A DNA stretch of 23,773 nt from JADLHS01 sp964553795 (GTDB taxonomy: Bacteria; Verrucomicrobiota; Verrucomicrobiia; Limisphaerales; JADLHS01): assembly GCA_964553795.1 (NCBI GenBank), contig CAZKMR010000070.1, positions 1-23,773 of the forward strand. The letters run 5' to 3'. The notes under the pieces are model-generated. The model was given only the letters and a program-made list of their open reading frames with translations. It was not told the DNA's origin and searched no databases. Made by a program: the position numbers and the translations under genes. Of the stretch, positions 6,992 to 14,668 are shown in pieces (positions within the stretch are counted from its first letter, which is position 1; each line of letters begins with the position of its first letter).

Positions 6992-8215
6992 ATGAACCTC
7001 GACGAACTGTATTCTGAACTGACCCTTAAACCCAACGCCAAGTTGGCGTTGATCGTCCTCGACGGCCTGGGCGACATCGCCACGAAGGAACAGAGCTATT
7101 TGACGCCGCTTGAAGCGGCGCACACTCCCCACCTCGACGCGCTCTGCAAAAATTCGGCGCAAGGCCGCATGATTCCCGTCGCCCCCGGCATCACGCCCGG
7201 CAGCGGGCCAGGCCATCTCGGGTTATTCGGCTATGACCCGCTGGAATTCCAGGTCGGTCGCGGCGTCATCGAAGCGCTCGGACTGGGCGTGGAATTAAAA
7301 CCCGGCGACGTGTGCGCGCGCGCCAACTTCGCCACGCTCGACAACAAAGGCATCGTCACGGATCGGCGCGCCGGGCGCATCCCGACTGAGACGTGTGAAA
7401 AGCTCTGCGCCATGCTCGCCGCGAAAATTAAAAAGATCGGCGACACGCAGGTCATCATCAAAGCCGGTAAAGAACATCGCTTCGTCGTTATTTTCCGGGG
7501 CAAAGGCTTGGAAGGCCCGTTGACCGATGCCGATCCGAACCGCGAAGGTTACGCCATTCCGGCCGTCAAACCGCGCGATCCTAAAAACGCCAAGCAAAAG
7601 AAGATGGCAAAGTTGATTGCGGATTTTTACAAAGCCGCGCTGCCGATCATCGCGAAAGAAAAACCCGCCAACGGGTTTCTCATGCGCGGCATTGCGCATC
7701 AGCCGAACATCCCGCTGTTTGAAGAGCGCTACAAACTCAAGCCCGCGTGCCTTGCCGTTTATCCGATGTATAAAGGTCTCGCGCAACTCGTCGGCATGAA
7801 AAAAATCGAAGGGCCACAGACGATTGCCGAACAGTTCGAGCGTTACCTCACCGAATACAACAACTACGACTTCTTCTTCATTCACTACAAATACACCGAC
7901 AAAGCCGGTGAAGACGGCAACTTCGCCGCAAAGAAAAAAGCGATTGAAGATTTCGACGCCGCGCTGCCGATTCTACTGAAGAAGCGTCCCGACGTCATTG
8001 CCATCACTGGCGATCACTCCACGCCCTGCGCGTTGAAAGGCCATTCGTGGCATCCGCAACCGCTGTTGCTTAATTCGGCGCTCAGCGGTTGGGACAAATT
8101 GGAACGCTTCACCGAAACCGGCGCGAACTCCGGTTCGCTCGGCATCTTCCCGGCGAAATTCCTGATTCGCCTGATGCAAGCGAACGCAAAGATGTTCGAC
8201 AAGTTCGGCGCCTAA
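6992..8215 (+). CDS. apgM: 2,3-bisphosphoglycerate-independent phosphoglycerate mutase, archaeal type
   Basis: Interconverts 3- and 2-phosphoglycerate in glycolysis/gluconeogenesis through a phosphoserine intermediate. The 407 residues fit the archaeal-type family (about 400) rather than the longer bacterial GpmI (about 510). Alkaline-phosphatase superfamily landmarks are visible: metal ligand D24 in LIVLDGLGD, the nucleophile serine in TPGSGPGHLGLFGYDP (S71), IHYKYTDKAGEDGN, and the metal-binding ITGDHSTPCALKGHSWHPQP near residue 340. It is transcribed alone, starting just right of the assembly gap, and is closed by a strong terminator at 8243-8285. The start ATG lies at the beginning of conserved sequence. 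The assignment is confident; a phosphonopyruvate-decarboxylase-like relative is less likely given the intact active-site motifs. Confidence 0.92.
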   Translation: MNLDELYSELTLKPNAKLALIVLDGLGDIATKEQSYLTPLEAAHTPHLDALCKNSAQGRMIPVAPGITPGSGPGHLGLFGYDPLEFQVGRGVIEALGLGVELKPGDVCARANFATLDNKGIVTDRRAGRIPTETCEKLCAMLAAKIKKIGDTQVIIKAGKEHRFVVIFRGKGLEGPLTDADPNREGYAIPAVKPRDPKNAKQKKMAKLIADFYKAALPIIAKEKPANGFLMRGIAHQPNIPLFEERYKLKPACLAVYPMYKGLAQLVGMKKIEGPQTIAEQFERYLTEYNNYDFFFIHYKYTDKAGEDGNFAAKKKAIEDFDAALPILLKKRPDVIAITGDHSTPCALKGHSWHPQPLLLNSALSGWDKLERFTETGANSGSLGIFPAKFLIRLMQANAKMFDKFGA

Positions 8216-8242
8216 TTCGCCGCCTTGCAACAATCGATTCCG

Positions 8243-8285
8243 CTTCCCGCATCGGCCCGGCGCTGATGCGGGAAGTCCTGTTTTT
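8243..8285 (+). terminator. Rho-independent terminator after apgM
   Basis: A perfect 11-bp stem (CTTCCCGCATC at 8243-8253, GATGCGGGAAG at 8265-8275) with an 11-nt loop, followed by TCCTGTTTTT ending at 8285. It lies 27 bp past the apgM stop and isolates apgM from kdsA. Confidence 0.9.
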
Positions 8286-8400
8286 ACCCGACGCGCTGGA
8301 TGTCCCCCACAATGGTGACTACGAAAGCCGACAACAGTCGCTATGCTCTTACCAACGATTTCCCCAGCGCAAAGCGCGGACACCCAACCCCAACCCCACC

Positions 8401-8434
8401 ATGAATGGGCCGGATGCAAATCCGGCCCAATTCA
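8401..8434. repeat. Long imperfect inverted repeat in the kdsA upstream region
   Basis: The arms ATGAATGGGCCGGAT and ATCCGGCCCAATTCAT surround a 4-base GCAA loop and pair over 15 bp with a single bulged A. It lies 43 bp before the kdsA start, downstream of the apgM terminator. No T-run follows on the plus strand beyond TTTATC. It could be a 5'-UTR hairpin, a GNRA-capped RNA structure (GCAA is a GNRA tetraloop), or a dispersed hairpin repeat. The rest of the 261-bp spacer shows no other recognisable element. Confidence 0.7.
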
Positions 8435-8476
8435 TTTATCCCCCGCCCTTCCGGCGATTTACTTTCCTCGCGCTGA

Positions 8477-9310
8477 ATGTTACAACGCCGCGTGCTTAAA
8501 GATTCTGCCATCTGGAAATCCTTGCAGGACCCGCGCCGGCTCACTCTGATCGCCGGTCCATGCGTCATTGAAAGCGAGTCGCTGTGCTTCGAGGTTGCCC
8601 GCGCGCTCAAAAAGACCTGCGCCAAACTCGGCATCAACTACGTCTTCAAGGCCAGCTTCGACAAAGCCAATCGCACCTCCGGCAAATCTTTTCGCGGTCC
8701 GGGCCTGCGCGACGGACTCGCGGTGTTGGCCCGCGTGCGCGACAAGTTTGAATTGCCCCTGCTCACCGACGTCCATACCGAAGAGCAAACCGGCAACGCC
8801 GCGGAGGTAGTGGACATTCTGCAAATCCCCGCCTTCCTCTGCCGCCAGACTGATTTGATCGAAGCCGCCATGAACACCGGCAAAATTGTGAACATCAAGA
8901 AAGGCCAGTTTCTATCGCCTGGAGAAATCGGCCGCGTGGTGGACAAAGCGCGCAGCGCCGGCGGTAAAAAAATTCTACTCACCGAACGCGGCACAACGTT
9001 TGGCTACAACAATCTCGTCGCCGACATGCGTTCGATTCCCATCATGAAACAAACCGGCTGCCCGGTCATTTTCGACGCCACGCACTCGGTACAGTTACCC
9101 GGCGGCGGCGGCGACAAATCCTCCGGACAACGCGAATTCGCCCCGGTGCTGGCGCGCTGCGCGATTGCGGCGGGCGCCAATGGCGTGTTCATCGAAACGC
9201 ATCCGAACCCGGACCAGGCCTTGAGCGACGGACCGAACATGATTCCCCTGGCGGACATGCCAAACGTGCTCAAGAGTCTGCTCAAGGTTTTCAACGCGGT
9301 CCGACCCTGA
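8477..9310 (+). CDS. kdsA: 3-deoxy-8-phosphooctulonate (KDO8P) synthase
   Basis: Condenses phosphoenolpyruvate with arabinose-5-phosphate to make KDO-8-phosphate for the inner core of lipopolysaccharide. The 277 residues are the usual length. Visible motifs: LIAGPCVIES (25-34), FKASFDKANRTSG, LPLLTDVHTEEQ, IPAFLCRQTDLI, VNIKKGQF, LTERGTTFGYNNLVADMR, VIFDATHSVQLPGG and FIETHPNPD. The Cys in AGPC (C29) is the metal ligand of the metal-dependent KdsA class, as opposed to the Asn of the E. coli type, so this enzyme probably needs a divalent metal. It is first of a three-gene LPS block, 9 bp ahead of the LptA-like gene, which places it in a KDO/LPS export operon. Confidence 0.96.
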   Translation: MLQRRVLKDSAIWKSLQDPRRLTLIAGPCVIESESLCFEVARALKKTCAKLGINYVFKASFDKANRTSGKSFRGPGLRDGLAVLARVRDKFELPLLTDVHTEEQTGNAAEVVDILQIPAFLCRQTDLIEAAMNTGKIVNIKKGQFLSPGEIGRVVDKARSAGGKKILLTERGTTFGYNNLVADMRSIPIMKQTGCPVIFDATHSVQLPGGGGDKSSGQREFAPVLARCAIAAGANGVFIETHPNPDQALSDGPNMIPLADMPNVLKSLLKVFNAVRP

Positions 9311-9319
9311 TCTCCAGGC

Positions 9320-11275
9320 ATGAACTACCGCTGGTCCAATTCCAATCGCTCAAACTTCTTTTTGAAGTTTGGGATGGTGTTGGGCCTGGTGTGTCTCTTG
9401 GGATGGTTCGGCGGAAAAAAAAGTTTGGCCCAGAATGATGCTCCCGGCCTGAAAACCAGCGGCAGCACACTGAGTCGTTATTATCCGGCGCCCAATTTCC
9501 GCCAAATGGAATTTCGGATTGTAGCGGAGGAAATTGCCCAATCGCCGGATAACAACAAACAGTTTCGCGCCACGAATCCCGAGTTCACTTCGTTTCGCAA
9601 CAACGGCGAAGTCATCGCCACCATCACCACACCGCAATGCGTGTTCGACGAATCCGATGCCAATGCTCGCACCCTCACTTCCGCGGAGCGATTAGACCTG
9701 CGCACCGGCGACGGGCGCCTGCGATTGTCAGGCCGAGGCTTCTTGTGGCGACAAAACAGTAAGACGCTGCTCATCTCCAACGACGTGCGCGCCATCATTT
9801 ACTGGACCAATGACGCGCCGCCCTTGGAAATCACTTCGCGCTGGTTTGAATTCGACGCCGAACGTCGCCGGGGCGTTTTTCACGACAATGTCCGCGGCGA
9901 GAATCCGGACCTGACCTTTACTTGCGCCACCTTGGCGATCAGTGGCAGTGCCGGCAAAACTTTCACCAACTCGATCGAATTGATTGAAGCCGATGGGGGG
10001 CTGGAGATCATTGGGAAAATTGCCGGTCGCTATGCCAAGGCGAATCGCGGCACGTACCGGCAAGCCGAGCAACGCGTGGAATTGATCGGCAACGCGGAAT
10101 GGAAATTCGACGGCCGCACCGGCCGCGCGGACCGCATGATCGCGTGGACAAACGCGGAGAACATCGAAGCCACCGGCAACGTCGCATTAAGCCTGCCCCG
10201 CGCGGCGCTCGGGTCGGCCGGCGGATTACTGGCAGACACCGAACCTTCTGCGTCCGGAACGAAAACCTCCGTGGTCACGCTGGAAGCCGCCGAATTCCGG
10301 AAACGCGGTGATCAGTTGCTCGCCACCGGGTCGGTGCAGTTGAGTAACGGCATGAATCGCCTGATGTGCGATCGGCTCGAAGGCAAACAAGCGACCCGCC
10401 AGTCGCCGGAGGAATTCGCCACGGCCATCGGCAATGTCATCGTCGAACGCGGCGACGGTGCGATTCGCGCCGACCGCGCCGACTATTCCAAAAAGGAGCA
10501 ACAGGTTTTGTTCACGGGCAATCCGCGCTTTGTGCAGGGCGAAATCAACGGCACCGCAGGGCGCTTGCTGGTTCATACGCTCAGCCGCGATGTGCTGGCC
10601 GAGAATGGCGTGGCCGTTAAATTCCCGCTCCCCGCCGGACGGGGCACGTTGCTCGACTTTTTGCCCGGTGAATCAACGCAACGCGCGCCCTCGCCGCGCC
10701 AGGCGAAACAAGAAGTCGGCATCACCGCAAACTCCTTCCTGTTGCAAAATCGCGTGGCCTTGTTCGCCGGCAACGTGGCCGCGCACCAACTCCCGGCGGA
10801 TGGCAGCGAACCGCGACTAAGTTGCCGCGAATTGGAAATCCGCCTCGCCGCCGACGGCCGCCGCACGGAGTCCTTGCAAGCCCGCGACAACGTGGTTTGT
10901 GAACGCGGTTTCACCGGACTGACCAACGGGCCGGCGGATTTGGTTTATACGCGCCTGGATTGCGAAACGCTCACGGCCAACACCGATCCGGGCTCGGGCG
11001 AACTGGAGAATCTGATCGCCGACGGCGGCGCGGTGCGTTTTCAGCGTGCCGAATTGACCGCCCACGGCGAACGCGCAATCTACACCGAGGCCGATCGCCT
11101 CCTGAAATTGCTCGGCCCGGCCGTGATCGAAAATGCCCAGGCGGTTTACACCGGCCGCGATCTGACTTACAACGTGATCACAGAAAAAATCGCGGGCAAC
11201 TACGATAGCATTCGCTCCAAGCCCGCAGTCTTGCCCGAAGCGGATAAATTACTGAACATTCCACCGAATGAGTGA
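9320..11275 (+). CDS. LPS-transport protein with LptC/LptA-like OstA repeats
   Basis: 651 residues with an N-terminal hydrophobic segment (about 13-31) ending KKSLAQND, either a cleaved signal or a membrane anchor. The body is a long series of short beta-strand repeats with the jelly-roll character of the OstA/LptA/LptC families: an LptC-like N-terminal stretch (FRIVAEEI, VIATITTPQCVFDE, AERLDLRTGDGRLRL), then repeated units such as IEATGNVALSL, LLATGSVQLSN, AIGNVIVERGDG and VLFTGNPRFVQ. LptC (about 190 aa) and LptA (about 180 aa) are normally separate; here one polypeptide could supply both functions and span much of the periplasm. The context is decisive: kdsA upstream and lptB overlapping by 8 bp downstream. 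Its role is to carry LPS from the inner-membrane LptBFG complex toward the outer membrane. Confidence 0.85.
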   Translation: MNYRWSNSNRSNFFLKFGMVLGLVCLLGWFGGKKSLAQNDAPGLKTSGSTLSRYYPAPNFRQMEFRIVAEEIAQSPDNNKQFRATNPEFTSFRNNGEVIATITTPQCVFDESDANARTLTSAERLDLRTGDGRLRLSGRGFLWRQNSKTLLISNDVRAIIYWTNDAPPLEITSRWFEFDAERRRGVFHDNVRGENPDLTFTCATLAISGSAGKTFTNSIELIEADGGLEIIGKIAGRYAKANRGTYRQAEQRVELIGNAEWKFDGRTGRADRMIAWTNAENIEATGNVALSLPRAALGSAGGLLADTEPSASGTKTSVVTLEAAEFRKRGDQLLATGSVQLSNGMNRLMCDRLEGKQATRQSPEEFATAIGNVIVERGDGAIRADRADYSKKEQQVLFTGNPRFVQGEINGTAGRLLVHTLSRDVLAENGVAVKFPLPAGRGTLLDFLPGESTQRAPSPRQAKQEVGITANSFLLQNRVALFAGNVAAHQLPADGSEPRLSCRELEIRLAADGRRTESLQARDNVVCERGFTGLTNGPADLVYTRLDCETLTANTDPGSGELENLIADGGAVRFQRAELTAHGERAIYTEADRLLKLLGPAVIENAQAVYTGRDLTYNVITEKIAGNYDSIRSKPAVLPEADKLLNIPPNE

Positions 11276-12062
11276 TTTGCCCAATCAACCGGATGCAGAC
11301 CTATCTGGCCCCGCCGCAGCCACCGCCACCGCGACGGCGCAAATGCTGTTGCAGACCGGCCACCTGGTGAAGGAATACAAGCAACGCCGGGTGGTGAATG
11401 GCGTTTCGATTCAGGTGGGCGCGGGTGAGATCGTCGGCTTGCTCGGTCCGAACGGCGCGGGCAAAACCACCACCTTCAACATGGTCGTCGGCGTGGTGCG
11501 TCCCGATGAGGGCGACGTGAAATACAGCGGACGGGACATCACGAAACTGGCCATGCACGAACGCGCGCGACTGGGCATCGGTTACCTCACCCAAGAGCCG
11601 TCCGTGTTTCGCAAATTGACCGTCGAGGAAAACATTCTCGCCATTCTCGAAACCTGCAAAATGGATCGCGCCGAGCGGGCGATGCGCCTCAAGTATCTGC
11701 TCGAAGAACTCGATCTCACGCCGCTCGCCAAAAGCAAAGCCTACACCTTGAGCGGCGGCGAAAAACGGCGGCTCGAAATCACCCGCGCGCTGGTCACGAG
11801 CCCCAAACTTCTGCTGCTGGACGAACCGTTCGCGGGCATCGATCCGATTGCCGTTTACGAAGTGCAGAAAATTGTCCGTCGCTTGCGCGATCGCGGGCTG
11901 GGCTTGTTGATCACCGATCACAGCGCCCGTGAAATGCTCAAACTGATTGATCGTGGTTACATCATTGTCAAAGGCCAGGTGCTGATCGAAGGTTCGGCCG
12001 AATTCCTCGCCAATGATCCGAAAGCGCGGGAAATCTATCTGGGACCGGAATTTAATCTGTAG
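11268..12062 (+). CDS. lptB: LPS export ABC transporter ATP-binding protein
   Basis: A 264-residue ABC ATPase that powers extraction of LPS by LptFG. Walker A GPNGAGKT (60-67), Q-loop Q109 in GYLTQEPSVFRKLTVEEN, signature LSGGEKRR (161-168), Walker B LLLLDEPFAGIDP (181-193) and H-loop TDHSARE (216-222) are all intact. The YLTQEPSVFRKLTV and SGGEKRRLEI wording is characteristic of LptB. There is a 25-residue Ala/Thr-rich N-terminal extension before the usual start; an internal ATG at residue 26 (MLLQTGHLVKEY) would give the standard length. The gene overlaps the OstA-repeat gene by 8 bp, so translation is coupled. LptF/G are not in the window. Confidence 0.95.
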   Translation: MSDLPNQPDADLSGPAAATATATAQMLLQTGHLVKEYKQRRVVNGVSIQVGAGEIVGLLGPNGAGKTTTFNMVVGVVRPDEGDVKYSGRDITKLAMHERARLGIGYLTQEPSVFRKLTVEENILAILETCKMDRAERAMRLKYLLEELDLTPLAKSKAYTLSGGEKRRLEITRALVTSPKLLLLDEPFAGIDPIAVYEVQKIVRRLRDRGLGLLITDHSAREMLKLIDRGYIIVKGQVLIEGSAEFLANDPKAREIYLGPEFNL

Positions 12063-12128
12063 GCTTCACTCAAGCTCCTTGCCGCGAAACCTGGCGAAGT
12101 CCGATCAGTTCCAGCCGCAAACAAAACT

Positions 12129-12150
12129 GGAATAAATTCGCTTCTCCGTC
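12129..12150 (+). promoter_or_regulatory. Candidate ECF-type promoter element upstream of the sigma gene
   Basis: GGAATAAAT at 12129-12137, a 7-base spacer, then TCCGTC at 12145-12150. The same arrangement (GGAATAAAT, 7 bases, TCCGAC) recurs at 14669-14690 before the lipoprotein gene. GGAA-type -35 elements are typical of ECF sigma factors, so I infer autoregulation. The spacing between the boxes is shorter than usual for ECF promoters, and the start codon lies only 12 bp downstream, so the exact -10 is uncertain. Confidence 0.55.
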
Positions 12151-12162
12151 TTTCTTATCGAG

Positions 12163-12714
12163 GTGAACGAAGCGGATTACGAACGCGCCGTGGCGACTTA
12201 CTACGAGTCGCTCTATGCGTTCGGCTACAGTCTCGCCGGCAACGCGCACGATGCCGCCGAGTTGACGCAGGAGACATACTGTCGCTTGCTGACCAAAGGC
12301 GGCCAGTTACGGGACGCCACCAAACTCAAAGCGTGGCTGTTCACCACGCTCTACCGCGTTTTCCTGGGTTGGCGCCAACGCCAGACCCGCTGGCCGCACT
12401 TGGAAATCAGCACTGTCGAAGGCGAGTTGCCCACGCTCACGCTCGAACATCTGGACGTGTTGCGCGATGAAGCCGTTCACGACGCGCTCGTGGCGTTGGA
12501 GGAACATTATCGCGCGCCGCTCACCCTGTTCTATCTCAACGACCATTCGTATGAGGAAATCGCCGCCATTCTGGAAATTCCGGTCGGCACCGTGATGTCG
12601 CGGCTGTCGCGCGCGAAAGCACTGTTGCGGCAACGGCTCGTCACGCAAACGACCGCGGAACCGGCGACCACCAACATTTTACCACTCGAACTCAAAGCTC
12701 GTTCTCGGGCGTAA
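12163..12714 (+). CDS. ECF-family RNA polymerase sigma factor
   Basis: 183 residues with the two-domain layout of sigma-70 ECF factors: sigma region 2 at about 8-75 (YERAVATYYESLYAFGYSLAG, AAELTQETYCRLL, LKAWLFTTLYRVFL) and region 4 at about 103-160 (HDALVALEEHYRAPLTLFYL, SYEEIAAILEIPVGTVMSRLSRAKALLRQRL), joined by a short linker. The start is GTG. The gene for its likely membrane-bound regulator starts 4 bp downstream. It is expected to redirect RNA polymerase to stress promoters; a candidate shared promoter motif lies at 12129 (own gene) and 14669 (lipoprotein/thioredoxin operon). It follows lptB by 100 bp on the same strand but has its own putative promoter. I cannot assign it to a numbered ECF group by eye. 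Confidence 0.9.
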   Translation: MNEADYERAVATYYESLYAFGYSLAGNAHDAAELTQETYCRLLTKGGQLRDATKLKAWLFTTLYRVFLGWRQRQTRWPHLEISTVEGELPTLTLEHLDVLRDEAVHDALVALEEHYRAPLTLFYLNDHSYEEIAAILEIPVGTVMSRLSRAKALLRQRLVTQTTAEPATTNILPLELKARSRA

Positions 12715-12718
12715 CGGT

Positions 12719-13483
12719 ATGAACAACGAAGCGGCTAAAATGATTTTGCAGGCGTATCGCGATGGCGGACAAGACGCCGCCGATCCGCGCTTCCACGAAG
12801 CTTTGGCACAAGCGCAGCGCGACCCGGAACTGGCGCAATGGTTTGCCGCCGAACAGGCGCTGGACGCCCGCCTGCGCGTCAAACTGAATCAATCCATCAC
12901 GCCCCCAGCCGAGTTGAAATCCCAGTTGCTGGCACAGCGCAACATCGTTCGCGCCCCGGCCTGGTGGCAGCGCGGCAAAGTGCGCTATGCCCTGGCGGCT
13001 TGCTTCGCATTGTTCGCGACGATTGCCACATTCTGGCTGATTCGTGAGCAACCTTACGATTTCACCGCGTTTGATTCCGGATTCGGCGGTTACCGCGCCG
13101 GGATGACTGACTTCACGGGACACAAATTGCGCCGCCTGGAATTCCGCTCACGCGACATGGTTGAAGTGCGGCGCTGGCTGGCGCAAAAGAATGCCCCGGC
13201 AGAACTCACCCTGCCGCCCGGATTGAACGGTTATGCCAGCTTCGGCTGTCGGGTTTTGGACTGGCGCGGGCACAAGGTTACGCTCGTGTGCTTCGATTTG
13301 CCCAAGCGTCAGGTGGCGCATCTACTCGTCGTGGATCGCAGCGTGTTCACCGACGCCCCCGGCGCGACCCCTGAGTTTCGCCAAATGGATGGCATCGCGA
13401 CCGCGAGTTGGAGTGACGCCGGCAAAACATATTTGGTCGTCTGCAAAAACAGCAGCGAAGCGGAGTTGCAGCGGCTATTTTAG
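12719..13483 (+). CDS. Putative anti-sigma factor, single-pass membrane protein
   Basis: 254 residues. A soluble N-terminal region (1-85) is predicted to face the cytoplasm, then one transmembrane helix (about 88-107, RYALAACFALFATIATFWLI), then a roughly 145-residue extracytoplasmic domain. The position 4 bp after an ECF sigma gene and this topology are what anti-sigma factors show. The N-terminal part lacks the HxxxCxxC zinc motif of ZAS anti-sigma proteins; it contains no cysteine before the helix. The outer domain has cysteines in FGCRVLDW, LVCFDL and VVCKNS, which could sense periplasmic thiol state. The function is inferred from context and topology, not from a recognised domain. Confidence 0.7.
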   Translation: MNNEAAKMILQAYRDGGQDAADPRFHEALAQAQRDPELAQWFAAEQALDARLRVKLNQSITPPAELKSQLLAQRNIVRAPAWWQRGKVRYALAACFALFATIATFWLIREQPYDFTAFDSGFGGYRAGMTDFTGHKLRRLEFRSRDMVEVRRWLAQKNAPAELTLPPGLNGYASFGCRVLDWRGHKVTLVCFDLPKRQVAHLLVVDRSVFTDAPGATPEFRQMDGIATASWSDAGKTYLVVCKNSSEAELQRLF

Positions 13484-13520
13484 CGCCCGCACGCCCGCTG
13501 AATTTGTGGCAACCAGAAAA

Positions 13521-13568
13521 CGCCGGAACGCTTGACTTGCGTTGTTCCGGCGAAAACCAGCAAGTCAA
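13521..13568 (+). promoter_or_regulatory. Interleaved inverted repeats with pseudoknot topology in the 5' leader
   Basis: Four segments in order A-B-A'-B': CGCCGGAAC (13521-13529), TTGACTTGC (13532-13540), GTTCCGGCG (13544-13552) and GCAAGTCAA (13560-13568). A pairs perfectly with A' (9 bp) and B with B' (9 bp), with linkers of 2, 3 and 7 nt, the last being AAAACCA. This is the topology of an H-type pseudoknot with an A-rich third loop. The second stem ends 11 nt before the ATG of the Cys-rich gene, close to the weak GGAA ribosome site. It could instead act as overlapping DNA operators or two mutually exclusive hairpins. Confidence 0.65.
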
Positions 13569-13579
13569 AACGGAACACC

Positions 13580-13801
13580 ATGAAAAACCACATCAAAATC
13601 CTGTTCGTGGCCGCCCTCACGCTGGCGTTAACCGGAACCGCCCTTGCCGGCGAGTGCTGCGCCAAAGCCGCGGCGAAAGCGAAGAAAGGCGAGACCTGCG
13701 CCAAATGCGAAACCGCCAAGTGCTGTCAGGACGCCGTGAAGAAACTCGGGGACAAGGCCAAACCCTGTGCGCCGTGCGCCAAGGCCAAAGAAAAAGCATA
13801 A
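13580..13801 (+). CDS. Secreted small Cys-rich, Lys-rich protein, 73 aa
   Basis: A 23-residue signal peptide (basic MKNHIK, hydrophobic core, ALA cleavage site) precedes a mature chain of 50 residues with eight cysteines arranged CC-x12-CxxC-x4-CC-x13-CxxC and about a quarter lysine; the other residues are mostly Ala and Glu. The even number and doublet/CxxC spacing suggest metal binding or two redox-active pairs. An upstream in-frame ATG (13532) falls inside the leader structure and would spoil the signal peptide, so the 13580 start is preferred. It lies between the anti-sigma gene and a secreted peroxiredoxin-like gene. It is reminiscent in design of secreted Cys-rich peptides controlled by ECF factors (for example bufferins, DUF2282), but no family signature is recognised and no modifying enzyme is nearby. 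Confidence 0.7.
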   Translation: MKNHIKILFVAALTLALTGTALAGECCAKAAAKAKKGETCAKCETAKCCQDAVKKLGDKAKPCAPCAKAKEKA

Positions 13802-13881
13802 GCTCAAGCGGAAGACGGCGGCGACTCAGCCTCGACCCGAATTTGACGAGACGTGCCGGTTGAACTTTGTTAGTAATCATC

Positions 13882-14475
13882 ATGGTGAAAATCTTCTCAC
13901 TGCTACTGCTCAGCGCGGCCTTGGCGACCGCGCAAACCAACTCGGCCCCTTTGAAAGCGGGCGACTCCGTACCGGACGTGACGCTTCGCACGGAATCGAA
14001 CGAGTCCGTGAAATTGCGCGCCCTCGTCGCCCAAAAACCGACCGTGCTGATTTTCTATCGCGGCGGCTGGTGTCCCTTTTGCACCCGGCACTTGAAAGAC
14101 TTGGCCGGAATCGAAAAAGACCTCGCGGCGGCGGGAGCACAATTGTTTGCCGTCAGCGTGGATCAGCCTGAGAAACTGAAAGCCACTCCCGGTCGCGATC
14201 AACTTGGCTATTCGTTGCTCTCGGATAGCGACGCCGCTGCCGCCCAGGCTTTCGGACTCGCCTTCAAAGTGGACGACGCCACCATCGAGAAATATAAAGG
14301 GTACGGCATCAACCTGGAGACCGCTTCTGGTCGCGACCATCACCTGCTGCCGCATCCGGCCGTTTATGTCGTGGATTTGAACGGGAAAATTCAGTTCAGC
14401 CATTTTGATCCCGACTACAAAAAACGGCTCGCGCCGGAGAAGATTTTCGCGGCGGTTCGCGCGGCAAAAAACTAA
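13882..14475 (+). CDS. Secreted peroxiredoxin-like (AhpC/TSA) thiol protein
   Basis: 197 residues from the ATG at 13882; a TTG five codons upstream is less likely. A signal peptide (MVKIFSLLLLSAALATAQ) points to the periplasm. The thioredoxin-fold domain follows: AGDSVPDVTLRTESNESVKL, VLIFYRGGWCPFCTRHLKDL with CPFC at residues 64-67, LFAVSVDQPEKL, a short resolving-type region, and PHPAVYVVDLNGKIQFSHFDPDYKKRL. The RGGWCPFC wording is that of the peroxiredoxin-like (AhpC-TSA, PRX-like2) group rather than classical 2-Cys peroxiredoxins. It probably reduces peroxides or protein disulfides outside the cytoplasm. It sits inside the redox cluster, 80 bp after the Cys-rich gene and 232 bp before the lipoprotein operon. 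Confidence 0.85.
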   Translation: MVKIFSLLLLSAALATAQTNSAPLKAGDSVPDVTLRTESNESVKLRALVAQKPTVLIFYRGGWCPFCTRHLKDLAGIEKDLAAAGAQLFAVSVDQPEKLKATPGRDQLGYSLLSDSDAAAAQAFGLAFKVDDATIEKYKGYGINLETASGRDHHLLPHPAVYVVDLNGKIQFSHFDPDYKKRLAPEKIFAAVRAAKN

Positions 14476-14668
14476 TCCCGCCCAGCCGCGCAGCCAGTAG
14501 AGTTCCGCGAATTATATCGTCAGCGATTTTCTGCGAGGCACGATTTGCGTCGCAGAGACGCTCGCATGCTTCCGTCTACTTGCATCCCGGTTACTCCGTG
14601 ACCTTCCGCGCAGCCTGACACCGCTCGTCCCTCCTTGCGATGCACGGTAGAAAAACAATTCGTTGTAA

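Noticed and set aside
13526..13550. ECF promoter GGAAC before the Cys-rich gene
   Set aside because: No second box at the spacing seen in the two shared elements; the GGAAC is explained as part of the inverted repeat.
13521..13552. Terminator for the anti-sigma gene
   Set aside because: The 9-bp stem is followed by AAAACC, not a T-run, and its loop is half of a second perfect repeat.
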